From positions 35,525-99,524 of the forward strand of contig NZ_JAIGNI010000041.1 in assembly GCF_026130175.1 (NCBI RefSeq): a stretch of 64,000 nucleotides of DNA. Direction: 5' to 3'. Under the pieces are notes generated by a model that worked only from the letters and a program-made list of their open reading frames with translations, did no database searches and was not told the origin of the DNA. The translations under genes and the position numbers were made by a program. The DNA comes from Lyngbya sp. CCAP 1446/10. GTDB taxonomy: Bacteria; Cyanobacteriota; Cyanobacteriia; Cyanobacteriales; Microcoleaceae. Positions 37,145-46,004 of the stretch are shown here, one piece after another. Position 1 is the stretch's first letter. Every line of letters starts with the position of its first letter.

Positions 37145-37738
37145 ATGGTACAAGCTCAATCTAAAAAATTAACTTTTGATGAGTACCTTAATTACTCAAA
37201 TGAGACGGATCAACGCTATGAGTTAATTGATGGGGAGTTAATCGCTTTGCCGCCAGAATCTGAACCTAATAATTTCATTGCTAATTATCTATTTTTCTAT
37301 CTGGCTAGCAGCGGGCTAGTGCCACTTAGACTGATTAAAACGCATAATTGCGAGGTTCAAGTTGCCGTTTTGCGATCGGGAGATGCGGCCAACCGCTACC
37401 CCGATTTGATAATTCTGGAACCTGAACACATTCCGCTGACAGCAACCGGGCTAACTATCACTTTCGATATGTTGCCTCCTCGGTTTGTTGTGGAGGTAGT
37501 CAGTCGGGGTAGACTGGGCAGGGATCGGGATTACGAGCGCAAACGATCTCAGTACGCAGCGCGGGGCATTGCAGAGTATTGGGTTATCGATCCAATTGAA
37601 CAAGTCGTGACGGTTTTGCGGCTTCAGGATGGGCAATATGTTGAGGTTGGGGTGTTTCGGGATGGGGAGGCGATCGTATCTCCGATGTTTCCACAGCTAA
37701 GTTTGACGGTTCAACAGATTTTCAGTGGAGAGGTTTAA
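37145..37738 (+). CDS. Uma2 family endonuclease
   Basis: 197 residues, typical length for Uma2 (DUF820), a PD-(D/E)XK fold that is hugely expanded in cyanobacteria. The N-terminal LTFDEYLNYSNETDQRYELIDGEL, the YPDLIILE Asp, PPRFVVEVVSRG with the Glu-x-Val motif, and the DRDYERKRSQYAARGIAEYWVIDP block are all present, so the putative metal-binding residues look intact. Soluble. The biological role of the family is unresolved. No partner gene is adjacent. Confidence 0.92.
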   Translation: MVQAQSKKLTFDEYLNYSNETDQRYELIDGELIALPPESEPNNFIANYLFFYLASSGLVPLRLIKTHNCEVQVAVLRSGDAANRYPDLIILEPEHIPLTATGLTITFDMLPPRFVVEVVSRGRLGRDRDYERKRSQYAARGIAEYWVIDPIEQVVTVLRLQDGQYVEVGVFRDGEAIVSPMFPQLSLTVQQIFSGEV

Positions 37739-37824
37739 GGGCGGATCGATAGCTAATTGGTTAGCATTCATCTAACCACCTACGGATTAGTGAAAATCTC
37801 CACCCTCAACCTGATTGAGGCCAT

Positions 37825-37861
37825 GTTTCAATCCCTGATAGGGATTTAGGTTGATTGCAAC
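37825..37861. CRISPR. Solitary CRISPR repeat (37 nt)
   Basis: The 37-mer begins GTTTCAATCCCTGATAGGG and ends GGTTGATTGCAAC, the common cyanobacterial repeat type, including the internal CCCTGATAGGG dyad. There is only one copy, so no array or spacer can be claimed. It may be the relic of an array or a repeat moved by recombination. Confidence 0.7.
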
Positions 37862-37930
37862 CTGTAAGTTTCGCTAACAGTCACACCCTTTTTAGATAGT
37901 GACGTGAGAATATCACCAACCTTACTTTGC

Positions 37931-37985
37931 TAAATAAATCTAGGCGGGGAAAATTCTATTTCCCAGCCTACCTAAAGGCTGCAAC
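37931..37985. repeat. GGCGGGGA hairpin element, copy A
   Basis: AATAAATCTAGGCGGGGAAA, a short loop, then TTTCCCAGCCTACCT. Related copies are at 38518-38580 and 39680-39745, all within 1.8 kb. Confidence 0.7.
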
Positions 37986-38049
37986 CCTTACACATCAGAA
38001 AACGCCCATATCCTGAGCCAACATTTGGAGAAGGGGCAGATCTCGCTCG

Positions 38050-38079
38050 ATTGCAGATTCAATTTTATTACGTTATAAT
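38050..38079 (+). promoter_or_regulatory. Candidate promoter for small RNA
   Basis: TTGCAG (38051-38056), 17 bases, TATAAT (38074-38079). The -10 is perfect and the spacing ideal; the -35 is weak. Confidence 0.45.
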
Positions 38080-38085
38080 CTAAGA

Positions 38086-38223
38086 GTCAGCCAACCACTT
38101 GTAAAAATATAGCTTTTGCTGTTTTCTACAAAGTAAGAACGGCTGTATCAAACCAGCAATTATACTCTCTCAAAATACAAGAATAAGCTTAGCCGGCGTT
38201 CCTCAAGGAGCGCCTTTTTTTTT
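38086..38223 (+). ncRNA. Candidate small RNA, ~138 nt
   Basis: Defined by a TATAAT promoter about 7 bases upstream and a strong terminator (38194-38223) at the end, with no open frame of note in between. The sequence matches no RNA family I recognise (not 6S or Yfr1 by motif). It precedes the 50-residue exported peptide gene, so it could instead be a leader with an attenuator. Confidence 0.4.
38194..38223 (+). terminator. Rho-independent terminator
   Basis: GGCGTTCC, TCAA, GGAGCGCC followed by nine T; one wobble or mismatch in the stem. Confidence 0.85.
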
Positions 38224-38281
38224 GGCTTGTTTCCAAACGAAAGGAGAGTGTGTTGCACAATCAAACTAGAAGAATTAAACC

Positions 38282-38434
38282 ATGAACAAAAGTCTGTACT
38301 TAATCTCTACTATTACTCTAACTGCTGCGTTGAACTTCTTGCCCGCTTCTTCAAGCAGTATTCAGCTAGAAAAGGCAGCACTGAGTATAACTCTAGTTGA
38401 ATATGTGAAAAAACTCCTAGATAAAGAGGATTAA
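38282..38434 (+). CDS. Putative exported 50-residue peptide
   Basis: Fifty residues: MNKSLYLISTITLTAALNFL, PASSSSIQLEKAAL, then SITLVEYVKKLLDKED. The basic start, hydrophobic core and PASSSS site form a good Sec signal peptide, leaving a mature peptide of roughly 25-30 residues with an amphipathic helix (LVEYVKKLLDKED). AGAAG precedes the ATG by 9 bases; a stronger AAGGAGAG is too distant. A gene this short could be chance, but the signal-peptide composition and the terminator upstream argue for a real small gene. Function unknown. Confidence 0.5.
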   Translation: MNKSLYLISTITLTAALNFLPASSSSIQLEKAALSITLVEYVKKLLDKED

Positions 38435-38790
38435 TCGTAGATAGGCGAGGGATTCCCATCTACAGCTTACAATGTTGTAACTTCATTAGGATTCGCTCAT
38501 TTCCTGATTTAGAGCCTCAAATAAAGATAGGCGGGGATAGTCAATTTTCCCCGCCTAGGACGTGGAAGCACTGCCGTTACGTCAAGATATGTCTTTTTGT
38601 GTGACGTAGGAAAGGGTAAAGATTGCAGAGGCGACCCCATGTATTTGCTCGTATCTGCAATCTCTAAACATTCTACCTAGCGGTCTAATCTTCGTAATGG
38701 GCAGTTGCTCGATCCCTGTCACTCCACCAAAGAATTGCAACAGTCTACTGCATCACTATTTTAAGAGACGTTTTTTGGCAGCGGGTAGAA
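38435..38790. other. Intergenic with hairpin element copy B
   Basis: 356 bp. A GTAGAT/ATCTAC hairpin just after the small ORF (38440-38463); copy B of the GGCGGGGA element at 38518-38580 (TAGGCGGGGATAG, TTTTCCCCGCCTAGG); a 9-bp stem AGATTGCAG/CTGCAATCT at 38620-38663. No coding frame was supported on the plus strand. Confidence 0.55.
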
Positions 38791-39627
38791 TCAAGTGGCG
38801 ATTGCACTTGCATCAGTCTCTACCATTACATCATGAACAAATTTGCGTTTTAACACGTAGCGAATACACTCAAGACCAGATTCGTCGTAGATTTCGAGTT
38901 TTACTAAATAGTCATAACCAAAATCTATGTACACTGGGCATTGAGCATCCAGCCATGTTTTACGAGGACGCACCCAATCGTATTGGTGATGACCTTCATA
39001 GGATTGATCGACTTGATCCTGGATCTCGCGAATACTATGGACCCAACCAGATCGAACTTCAGCCTTGGTTATAGTGGGGTTCTCTTTTTGCGCTTCCGAT
39101 AGCCGAAAGAAGTACCCACGATTAGCATCATCCTTGAATGGAGGATAATTACGGCGCTTGGAGGAGTGTTCTCTTTTGTCCCAAATCAAATCTTTGGCAA
39201 TTTCGGAGTTGGGGGTTGGCAATTTGTGGTAAATGCCGAAGTTCTCGTGGAAGCCAGAGCCGTCAACTACCCATACGAGGTTCTGATAAAATTGTTCACG
39301 CGAAGTCCTTTCAGCATCAGTTATTGATGAATGCTGTACTTCAATCACAATTCCAGTCGGTGTTTTTATATCCGCTCTGTGTATTTCCCCATCAGGGGCA
39401 ATGTGAGAAACTTCGCGACATTCTATCGGGAAAAGATTTTTCCAGTCTCGGTGCCAGGGAGTTTCATTTTCCCACCAAGGATCACAGTTCCTTGGTCGAT
39501 AATGTGCCCAATGATGCAGGATTCTTGGACCACACTTCGCAATCATTTCAGAACCGCAAATTGGACATAACCCCCGAGTACCGGGGGAAGCTTCAACACG
39601 ATCATTGTTAACAAGAGCCAGTTGCAT
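38791..39627 (-). CDS. CoiA-like nuclease family protein
   Basis: 278 residues. The N-terminal zinc-finger-like part LCPICGSEMIAKCGPRILHHWAHYR and the nuclease core WHRDWKNLFPIECREV, GEIHRADIKT, IVIEVQHSSIT with Asp and Glu-x-Gln of a PD-(D/E)XK site match the competence protein CoiA family. The lower half (GWVHSIREIQDQVDQ... VYIDFGYDYLVKLEIYDESG) is a separate beta-rich region. Classical CoiA acts in DNA uptake in Gram-positives; in this context a role on foreign DNA is only an inference. It lies in an accessory patch with no operon partner. Soluble. Confidence 0.8.
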   Translation of the reverse strand: MQLALVNNDRVEASPGTRGLCPICGSEMIAKCGPRILHHWAHYRPRNCDPWWENETPWHRDWKNLFPIECREVSHIAPDGEIHRADIKTPTGIVIEVQHSSITDAERTSREQFYQNLVWVVDGSGFHENFGIYHKLPTPNSEIAKDLIWDKREHSSKRRNYPPFKDDANRGYFFRLSEAQKENPTITKAEVRSGWVHSIREIQDQVDQSYEGHHQYDWVRPRKTWLDAQCPVYIDFGYDYLVKLEIYDESGLECIRYVLKRKFVHDVMVETDASAIAT

Positions 39628-39679
39628 AAAGCTGATACTGTATTTCTTTTACCCTAACATAGGCGTAATCCTTTTGAAT

Positions 39680-39745
39680 TCTAGGCGCGGACTTCATATT
39701 TCCCAGCCTAAGACGTGAAAGCAGCGCCACTAAATCAGGATAGAG
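39680..39745. repeat. GGCGGGGA hairpin element, copy C
   Basis: CTAGGCGCGGA, TTTCCCAGCCTAAGACGTG, then AAGCAGCGCCACTAAATCAGG. The GACGTG(G/A)AAGCA(C/G) segment matches copy B, and TTTAGAGCTTCAAA just after it matches TTTAGAGCCTCAAA just before copy B. Confidence 0.7.
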
Positions 39746-39856
39746 TAATTTTCTAATTTAGAGCTTCAAACGTCTACTACTGGATATCTGTGCAAACTTA
39801 TCGCAACTACGATACAACTATATGTAAATAGAATTTATGAGTTGACAGACAATCTT

Positions 39857-40300
39857 ATGTTCAAAAATCTTGTGATTGGTCTAATATTCAGTGCTGGAGT
39901 TTTTATACCTTCTTTTTCTGATGAAAGCATCGCTACCCCATTGCTCCAAGTTCAAAACCCCTTGCCATATCCGGCGGCTGACAAAAATGGAGACTACCAA
40001 ATTGTTAACGGAAATAGTGGAGTAATGCCTTTTGTTTGGGAAGTCGTAGATCCTGAAGGTTTGAATGTTCGGTGTCAAAATAGGACTAATCAAACTAACC
40101 TAATAGATATGATAGATTTACCTGTTGATAGCATTATGCCAACTGGTGAAAGATTTGAAGCTGTAGGAATTTTTCTTGACAGACGGGGAAAACCTTGGAT
40201 ATGGATAGGTAGTCATTCTATGAGTAGCACTCGCTGCTGGGTCAGAGCTAATAAAAGTTATGTCACACCATTCCAAAGAATTAATCGTAATATCCAATAG
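39857..40300 (+). CDS. Hypothetical exported protein (147 aa)
   Basis: 147 residues from ATG 39857; the frame is open to a TTG at 39842. MFKNLVIGLIFSAGVFIPSFS is a clear Sec signal peptide. The mature protein is small and beta-rich, with two cysteines (NVRCQNRT and STRCWVRANKSYV) that could form a disulphide, and an SH3-like feel (MPFVWEVVDPEGLNVRC). Probably periplasmic or extracellular. Located in an accessory patch; no operon partner. Not assigned to a named family. Confidence 0.72.
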   Translation: MFKNLVIGLIFSAGVFIPSFSDESIATPLLQVQNPLPYPAADKNGDYQIVNGNSGVMPFVWEVVDPEGLNVRCQNRTNQTNLIDMIDLPVDSIMPTGERFEAVGIFLDRRGKPWIWIGSHSMSSTRCWVRANKSYVTPFQRINRNIQ

Positions 40301-40595
40301 CCTTTATCGCTAATAAAACATTAGACAAAATCCGCTGCATTATAATTGTGGTGGGTTTAATTTTAATTAACAAGTATGTTCTTATGTATGTTAAAAGTAT
40401 TGAAATTAAGCATAAATAAACCCACTAATTGCCAGCTTGCCAGTGCCAGCCGTGCAACCGTGCCAGCCGTGAGAGTCGATCGCCCCGTTGCCTCGGAGTC
40501 ATCAGATCGCCCTGTTGAATCTGGCAATTTGAAGGGGTAACGACAGACTAAAAAAATTACCCCCTCAAAAAAACACCTATCCCTAGGCGCAAATT

Positions 40596-41306
40596 TTATC
40601 CATCAACCCGATTCAAATTCCAGTCATAAGGCAAAAAAACGATCGCCCATCCATCACCCACAGCCGCCTCCGGCCCCAAATAACCGCCCACATACTCAGC
40701 CACCGAACCCGCCGCCTTTACAAAATCCTCCTCGTACCACTTAAAAATCTTGCTCAAATAAAGCGTCTTTTTCTCGGCATCATATCGCACCTTATTAGGA
40801 TTGTGAATAAAACGGCTCGCATCCGCTTCTAGTTGAGTCCGTACCGACTCCGGGAAATAAGCCCCCCGGCGCAGCAGCGGGCACCCGACTGAAGCGCAAA
40901 CTAATGCAAAATGGATGCGCGGTTCCGCAAATTCCGGCCGCAAAATTGCGTGTTCGATTTGATTGAGACTGTACTTTTTGCCGCCAATAATCGAATTTGA
41001 ACGAGTGAAAAAATCCAAAAAACTCAGCCAGTTGGGAATTCCCAAAACTTTGGGACGGATCGACGCGATCGGATATACTTCCAGAACTTGAGAAATTGCG
41101 ATCGCATTGTACGCATTCAGCCACAACGCCAGTCGCGCATCCGCATCTGTACAATCCGCCAAATCCACATCAGCCAAACTTTCCAGCCACGCCCTCAAAA
41201 CCTCCGCCCCCTCAGCTTTCCAGCCTTTGTAATTGACGCGACCAAAATCGTCAACGTAGCGTTGTAGCAACTCGTCCCAAGTCGAAAAGTCGATCGAATT
41301 TATCAT
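40596..41306 (-). CDS. DUF547 domain protein
   Basis: 236 residues. DUF547 signatures: WLNAYNAIAISQVLEVYPI, KKYSLNQIEHAILRP, FALVCASVGCPLLRRGAY and DASRFIHNP, with the conserved Cys and His residues in place. The family has a papain-like/thiol-hydrolase-like core by fold suggestions, but no reaction is established. No signal peptide, so cytoplasmic, unlike many exported relatives. Monocistronic, with an AT-poor downstream region rich in GCCAG repeats. Confidence 0.87.
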   Translation of the reverse strand: MINSIDFSTWDELLQRYVDDFGRVNYKGWKAEGAEVLRAWLESLADVDLADCTDADARLALWLNAYNAIAISQVLEVYPIASIRPKVLGIPNWLSFLDFFTRSNSIIGGKKYSLNQIEHAILRPEFAEPRIHFALVCASVGCPLLRRGAYFPESVRTQLEADASRFIHNPNKVRYDAEKKTLYLSKIFKWYEEDFVKAAGSVAEYVGGYLGPEAAVGDGWAIVFLPYDWNLNRVDG

Positions 41307-41537
41307 TCATTAAGAAGAAGGAATAAGGAATAAGGAATAAGGAGGTAAAAGACATACACAGCAAGCTTTTTAGCTATCCGTATTTCACGTTTAATTAGAT
41401 GGATTTACTTACTGTCCACATTTTCAAGCCAATATTGCTTTAGCTTCTGCTTCTATTTATTCTACACTGATTTTATTTTAACTCTTGTGGGGTGGGCTTC
41501 TAGCCCGCCCAAAAGTTAAATTTAAATACAGTACAGC

Positions 41538-41927
41538 TTATTTAATACTACCGTCAATCCAAGTAGCCCCTTTCACTTGAGCATTATCCAAATTCGCCCC
41601 CGTCAAATCTGCCCCGATTAAATTAGCTTCAGTCAAATCAGCGCCTGCTAAATTAGCTTGCCGCAAAGAAGCCCCGCCGAGGGCAGCCCTGCTCAAATTT
41701 GCCCCGGATAAATTAGCTTCGCGAAGATTTGCACCTCTCAAATCTGCCCCTTGCAAATTGGCATTTGCTAAACTCGCTTGCAGCAGGGGAATGCTTCTCA
41801 AATCGCATCCCGGACATTGGTTAGTTTGCAACAACTGGTTGATTTGCTGGGGGTTCGCTGCAATCACCACTGTAGCCAACCCGAATATCAGTCCAAATGA
41901 AACTGCTCCTAAAGTTACAGATTTCAT
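41538..41927 (-). CDS. Exported pentapeptide-repeat protein
   Basis: 129 residues. MKSVTLGAVSFGLIFGLATVVIA is a signal peptide. A short helix (NPQQINQLLQTNQCPGCDL) with a CxxC pair leads to about 14 pentapeptide units A(D/N)Lxx (SLANANLQGADLRGANLREA...), which stack into a right-handed quadrilateral beta-helix. The NQLLxTxxCxxCDLxxxxL lead-in is common in cyanobacterial exported members. Probably periplasmic or thylakoid-lumenal; role unknown. Monocistronic. Confidence 0.9.
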   Translation of the reverse strand: MKSVTLGAVSFGLIFGLATVVIAANPQQINQLLQTNQCPGCDLRSIPLLQASLANANLQGADLRGANLREANLSGANLSRAALGGASLRQANLAGADLTEANLIGADLTGANLDNAQVKGATWIDGSIK

Positions 41928-42055
41928 GGTCTTTACCTTCTACAATTAGAAAAGATTCTTAATTGAAACTTCAACGGGGATCGGGTTTTTCCGGCACAAC
42001 ACCAATCCCACTTTCAGATGCAAATTTGTAATTTTCGTTACCTACCAAACCAACT

Positions 42056-43534
42056 ATGAGCGATCGCACCAACTTTTTTGATAAACTGTTAGCGGCTGTT
42101 GAAGGTAATCAAAGTCTGCTTTATTTAGCCCTCGACCCCGACCCAGAAACCTTGCCCCCGCTGGTTTCGATGACGGCTGAGGAAACTCAAAGTTTTGTCA
42201 CTGATTTGTTGAAAAGGCTCAAAAGTGCGATCGACCAAACAGCCGATTTAATTTGTGCCTGCAAAATCACCCTCGGTTTTTATCAATCTCTCGGCATTCC
42301 CGGCCTGGAATTGCTGCAACAAATTTTAACAATTATTCCTCCTCACATTCCAGTAATTTTAGATGCCAAACACTGCGATTTAAACACCAGTACAGTATTT
42401 GCCCAAACCGTATTTGAAGATTGGCAAGTTGACGCTGTGACTTTAAGTCCCTATGCCGGATTCGATCAAGTAGCGCCATTTTTATTATATCCCGGCAAAA
42501 CAGTTTTTGTCCTGTGCGCCACTGCCAATCCCTCCGCCGCCATTTTCCAAGAATACCCAACACCAGAAAACCCTTTCTACTTGCAATTAGTCCGCATTTC
42601 TAAAACTTGGGGAACTCCTGAAAAAGTTGGTTTAGAAGTAGGAGTAATGCCGGATATGTTGGCCCGCATCCGCAAAACTGCTCCAGAACGGTTAATTTTA
42701 GTCGAAGGAGACATCGCCGAAGAAAATGATATCACAGAAGAAAACGACCTCACACAACTGCTGGCGGCCGGTTTAAGCAAGAATGGTGAAGGTTTATTGC
42801 TGCCAGTCCCCCCAAGTTTATTGGCGGGGAAAGATGCGCGCCAAGAAATTGAGAAATTACGGGATAATATCAATAAAGAGAGGCTGCGCGCGATCGCAGG
42901 AAGTCCCACTTGCGAATTGTGGTTGCCCGATGTTTGCTTTTTGCAACCGGAACCTAACCGCGATTTAATCTTGCAACTTTATGACATCGGCTGCGTAGTT
43001 TTTGGCGACCACGTACAAGCATCGGGCGCCGTATTTCCATATTACATCGACTTACGCAAAATCATTTCTATTCCGCAAATTTTCCATCAGATTGTCAGCG
43101 CTTATGCAGACATTCTCAAGGATTTAAAATTCGATCGCATTGCGGGAATTCCCTACGGTTCTTTACCCACAGCAACCGGTTTAGCATTGCGGATGGAACG
43201 CCCGATGATTTTCCCGCGCAAGGAAGTGAAAAATTACGGCGCGGGTAAGTTAATTGAGGGGCATTTTCAAGCTGGAGAAACTATTGTCGTAGTCGATGAT
43301 ATTTTGATTAGCGGTAAGAGTGTGATGGAAGGTGCGGGCAAGTTAAAATCTGCGGGATTGAATGTGGAAGATATTGTGGTTTTGATTGACCATGAACAGG
43401 GTGTCAAAGATAAATTACAAGCTAATGGTTATCGTGCACATTCTGTGCTAGCACTTTCGGAAATAGCTCAAATTTTGTATCAAGCAAATCGCATTGATAG
43501 CGAGCAATTTAATATGTTGACAGCGGAAGGTTAA
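42056..43534 (+). CDS. pyrF/pyrE: Fused OMP decarboxylase / orotate phosphoribosyltransferase
   Basis: 492 residues carrying the last two steps of UMP synthesis in one chain. The N-terminal ~285 residues are a group 2 OMP decarboxylase (ALDPDPE start, VILDAKHCDLNT with the catalytic Asp/Lys pair, VTLSPYAGFDQ). The C-terminal ~200 residues are orotate phosphoribosyltransferase with RKEVKNYGAGKLIEG and the PRPP loop TIVVVDDILISGKS. The order is the reverse of the eukaryotic UMP synthase, as usual in cyanobacteria. An acidic repeat (IAEENDITEENDLTQ) lies in a surface loop. Cytoplasmic, monocistronic. Confidence 0.95.
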   Translation: MSDRTNFFDKLLAAVEGNQSLLYLALDPDPETLPPLVSMTAEETQSFVTDLLKRLKSAIDQTADLICACKITLGFYQSLGIPGLELLQQILTIIPPHIPVILDAKHCDLNTSTVFAQTVFEDWQVDAVTLSPYAGFDQVAPFLLYPGKTVFVLCATANPSAAIFQEYPTPENPFYLQLVRISKTWGTPEKVGLEVGVMPDMLARIRKTAPERLILVEGDIAEENDITEENDLTQLLAAGLSKNGEGLLLPVPPSLLAGKDARQEIEKLRDNINKERLRAIAGSPTCELWLPDVCFLQPEPNRDLILQLYDIGCVVFGDHVQASGAVFPYYIDLRKIISIPQIFHQIVSAYADILKDLKFDRIAGIPYGSLPTATGLALRMERPMIFPRKEVKNYGAGKLIEGHFQAGETIVVVDDILISGKSVMEGAGKLKSAGLNVEDIVVLIDHEQGVKDKLQANGYRAHSVLALSEIAQILYQANRIDSEQFNMLTAEG

Positions 43535-43544
43535 ACCCCAATTC

Positions 43545-43738
43545 CTGTAGGGGCGGGTTCATCGATATCTATGAAACCCACAAACAATCTCATAAACCCG
43601 CCCTTCTTCGCTGATTTACATCAACATTTTATCCAATTAATTAATGGTACATTTTTATTTTTGATGGGTGGGGGCGGGTTTACGAAATGATGGATTTTCG
43701 GCATATATGGTTGGTGAACCCGCCCCTACGAGCCAATT
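43545..43738. repeat. GGGGCGGGTT/AACCCGCCC dispersed repeats
   Basis: Two inverted pairs: GTAGGGGCGGGTTCAT with ATAAACCCGCCCTTC (43550-43605), and GGGGGCGGGTTTACGAAAT with GTGAACCCGCCCCTAC (43670-43731). They fill the gap between convergent genes and could end both transcripts. Confidence 0.75.
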
Positions 43739-43741
43739 AGA

Positions 43742-44827
43742 TCAACTTTGCAAAACTTCAATTAAAGCATCGCCCATCGCTCGACAACCGACCATTTTCA
43801 TGCCTTCCGACATAATATCGCCAGTGCGATAACCTAGATCCAAAACTTCGATAACTGCTTGCTCAATTTTATCAGCAGCTTCTGGCTGATTTAAGCCGTA
43901 GCGCAGCATCATGGCGGCGCTTAAAACTTGGGCGATGGGATTAGCTTTATCTTGTCCGGCGATATCCGGTGCCGAACCGTGCACGGGCTCGAAAACTCCT
44001 GGCCCATTTGCTCCCAAACTAGCAGAAGGCAGCATTCCAATACTACCAGTTAGCATCGCCGCCGCATCGGAAAGAATGTCGCCGAATAAATTGCCGGTGA
44101 CAATCGTATCGAACTGTTTCGGCCAGCGAATTAACTGCATGGCTGCGTTGTCAACGTAGAGGTGAGAAAGTTCAACATCAGGGTATTCTGAAGAAAGGGC
44201 AATTATGCGATCGCGCCACAGTTGCGAAACGTCCAAAACATTCGCCTTATCCACGGAACACAGCCTTTTCCCGCGCTTCCTGGCAGTCTCAAAAGCCACG
44301 CGCCCGATGCGGTCAATTTCAGAGTCGGTGTAAGCCATCGTGTTGACACCGCGCTTTTCGCCTGTTTCCGTCTCAAAAATACCTTTGGGTTTGCCGAAAT
44401 AAATGCCGCCTGTGAGTTCACGGATTACCATAATATCCACGCCTTCGACAACTTCCCGTTTCAAACTAGAAGCATCAACTAATTGGGGTAAAATAGTCGC
44501 AGGACGCAAATTTGCGAACAATCCCAATCCGGCGCGCAGTCCTAATAATCCCGTTTCCGGGCGTTGTTCGCGGGGCAAATTGTCCCACTTGTAACCGCCG
44601 ATGGCTGCTAATAATATGGCATCGCTGTTGCGGCATTTTTCCAGAGTTTCTTCTGGTAGCGGATTGCCTGTGGCATCAATAGCAGCGCCGCCCATTAAAG
44701 CTGTTTGAAATTCAAAGCCGATGTCCAATTGTGTGCCGACAAGTTTCAGGACATCTACCGCCACAGCGATAATTTCAGGGCCGATGCCGTCTCCTGGTAA
44801 AAGAGTGATGCGATAGTTTTGAGTCAT
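43742..44827 (-). CDS. leuB: 3-isopropylmalate dehydrogenase
   Basis: 361 residues, normal length. Oxidatively decarboxylates 3-isopropylmalate in leucine synthesis using NAD and a divalent metal. Landmarks: [13 protein letters not shown] at the N terminus, [14 protein letters not shown] with the substrate-binding Arg, [15 protein letters not shown] with the catalytic Lys, [28 protein letters not shown] and [18 protein letters not shown]. Cytoplasmic dimer in the family. Divergent from the Uma2 gene; no other leu gene nearby. Confidence 0.97.
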   Translation of the reverse strand: MTQNYRITLLPGDGIGPEIIAVAVDVLKLVGTQLDIGFEFQTALMGGAAIDATGNPLPEETLEKCRNSDAILLAAIGGYKWDNLPREQRPETGLLGLRAGLGLFANLRPATILPQLVDASSLKREVVEGVDIMVIRELTGGIYFGKPKGIFETETGEKRGVNTMAYTDSEIDRIGRVAFETARKRGKRLCSVDKANVLDVSQLWRDRIIALSSEYPDVELSHLYVDNAAMQLIRWPKQFDTIVTGNLFGDILSDAAAMLTGSIGMLPSASLGANGPGVFEPVHGSAPDIAGQDKANPIAQVLSAAMMLRYGLNQPEAADKIEQAVIEVLDLGYRTGDIMSEGMKMVGCRAMGDALIEVLQS

Positions 44828-44946
44828 ATCGATTTAGAAGTTTTGATTTGAGATCTGAGATTGAGAGTTAATGAGAATTCTTTGGCAATGCAAGACATTC
44901 TCACAAGGCTATAATCATATCAGGATAAGCAACCTCAGAATTCATT

Positions 44947-45768
44947 ATGACATTCCCGACTTACCCGCCTGCTCAAGCTGAACCGCCTCTCGACCCGCGG
45001 CAGAGTTTGCCAACAATGTATGATTTACCTAGCGAAGACCCAAAGGAGCCCGGTTTGCCTGATACATTTCATTTAGATCAGCCGCAACTCTTGGAATTCA
45101 CGTTTTTGCCGCCTGGATGGGATGCCGAGCAAGTATTTACAGCCAGTGACTTAAATTTATATTACGATGCAACAGAGCCGCGCTGGCATAAACGCCCGGA
45201 TTGGTTTGCTGCGGTGGGTGTGCCCAGGCTTTATCAAGGGCGCGATATGCGGTTGAGTTATGTAGTTTGGCAAGAACGGGTAAATCCGTTTGTGGTGGTG
45301 GAATTGCTATCGCCGGGAACTGAGGATGAAGATTTGGGGCGAACTGTTCAGCAAGCTGGGGAACCGCCGACTAAGTGGCAAGTTTATGAACAAATTTTGC
45401 GGATTCCTTACTATTTTGTGTTCAGTCGCTATACGGATGAATTGCGAGCTTTTCATCTTGTAGGTGGTCACTATGAACCTGCACAATTAATGGATGGACG
45501 CTTATTTATTCCTGAGTTGCAGTTGAGTTTAGGTTGGTGGCAAGGTACTTATAAGAGTATGAATCGTTTGTGGTTGCGGTGGTTTACGGCGGAAGGAAGG
45601 TTGATTTTGAGTCCGGGTGAAAGGGCGACGGCGGCGGAACGGCAACTGATAGAATATCAACAGCAACTGATAGCATCTCAACAGCAAGTTCTAGCATCTC
45701 AACAGCGAGAGGAAAGACTGGCGGCGCGGTTGCGGGAATTAGGTATCGATCCTGAACAGTTGGTTTGA
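44947..45768 (+). CDS. Uma2 family protein, long form
   Basis: 273 residues. The nuclease core has RWHKRPDWFAAVGVPR with the Asp, VNPFVVVELLSPGTEDEDLG with the Glu, and IPYYFVFSRYTDELRAFHL. The N-terminal ~50 residues are Pro-rich and the C-terminal ~45 are a Gln-rich coiled coil (EYQQQLIASQQQVLASQQREERLAARLRELG), which is common in the longer cyanobacterial Uma2 proteins and may mediate oligomerisation. Soluble. Divergent from leuB with 119 bp between starts. Role of the family unresolved. Confidence 0.9.
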   Translation: MTFPTYPPAQAEPPLDPRQSLPTMYDLPSEDPKEPGLPDTFHLDQPQLLEFTFLPPGWDAEQVFTASDLNLYYDATEPRWHKRPDWFAAVGVPRLYQGRDMRLSYVVWQERVNPFVVVELLSPGTEDEDLGRTVQQAGEPPTKWQVYEQILRIPYYFVFSRYTDELRAFHLVGGHYEPAQLMDGRLFIPELQLSLGWWQGTYKSMNRLWLRWFTAEGRLILSPGERATAAERQLIEYQQQLIASQQQVLASQQREERLAARLRELGIDPEQLV

Positions 45769-45790
45769 TAAGCTCGATCGCACTTTGACC

Positions 45791-45857
45791 TCAAAAACCC
45801 GGTTTATTCCCATATTTCTCGTTAATAAACCCAAAACTCGTAGAAACCGGGTTTCTC
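45791..45857. repeat. ACCGGGTTTC hairpin repeat, third copy
   Basis: Inverted relative to the two copies at 32978-33127: AAAAACCCGGTTTATT, ATTTCTCGTTAATAAACC, then GTAGAAACCGGGTTTCTC. Confidence 0.85.
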
Positions 45858-46004
45858 ACCCCCATAGGTAATTCTTGCTTGAGTATTTCAAAAGCCCGTT
45901 AGCGAAGCCCTCGAAGAGGATCGCTAATCTGCGCCACAAGATTGAAATAAGATAACAAAAGTTCGATCGCACGCACGTACAAAAAATCGGCAAGGAGTCT
46001 CGGA

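Larger units (their letters stand above)
37739..38281. other. Intergenic accessory region
   Basis: 543 bp with several elements listed separately: an orphan CRISPR repeat, hairpin element copy A and a candidate small RNA with terminator. No cas gene, and no second CRISPR repeat was found within several hundred bases. Confidence 0.6.

Noticed and set aside
37739..38281. A full CRISPR array
   Set aside because: Only one repeat copy is present; no spacer-repeat periodicity.
37931..39745. Integron attC sites
   Set aside because: The hairpin elements lack the GTTRRRY/RYYYAAC core sites and no integrase is present.
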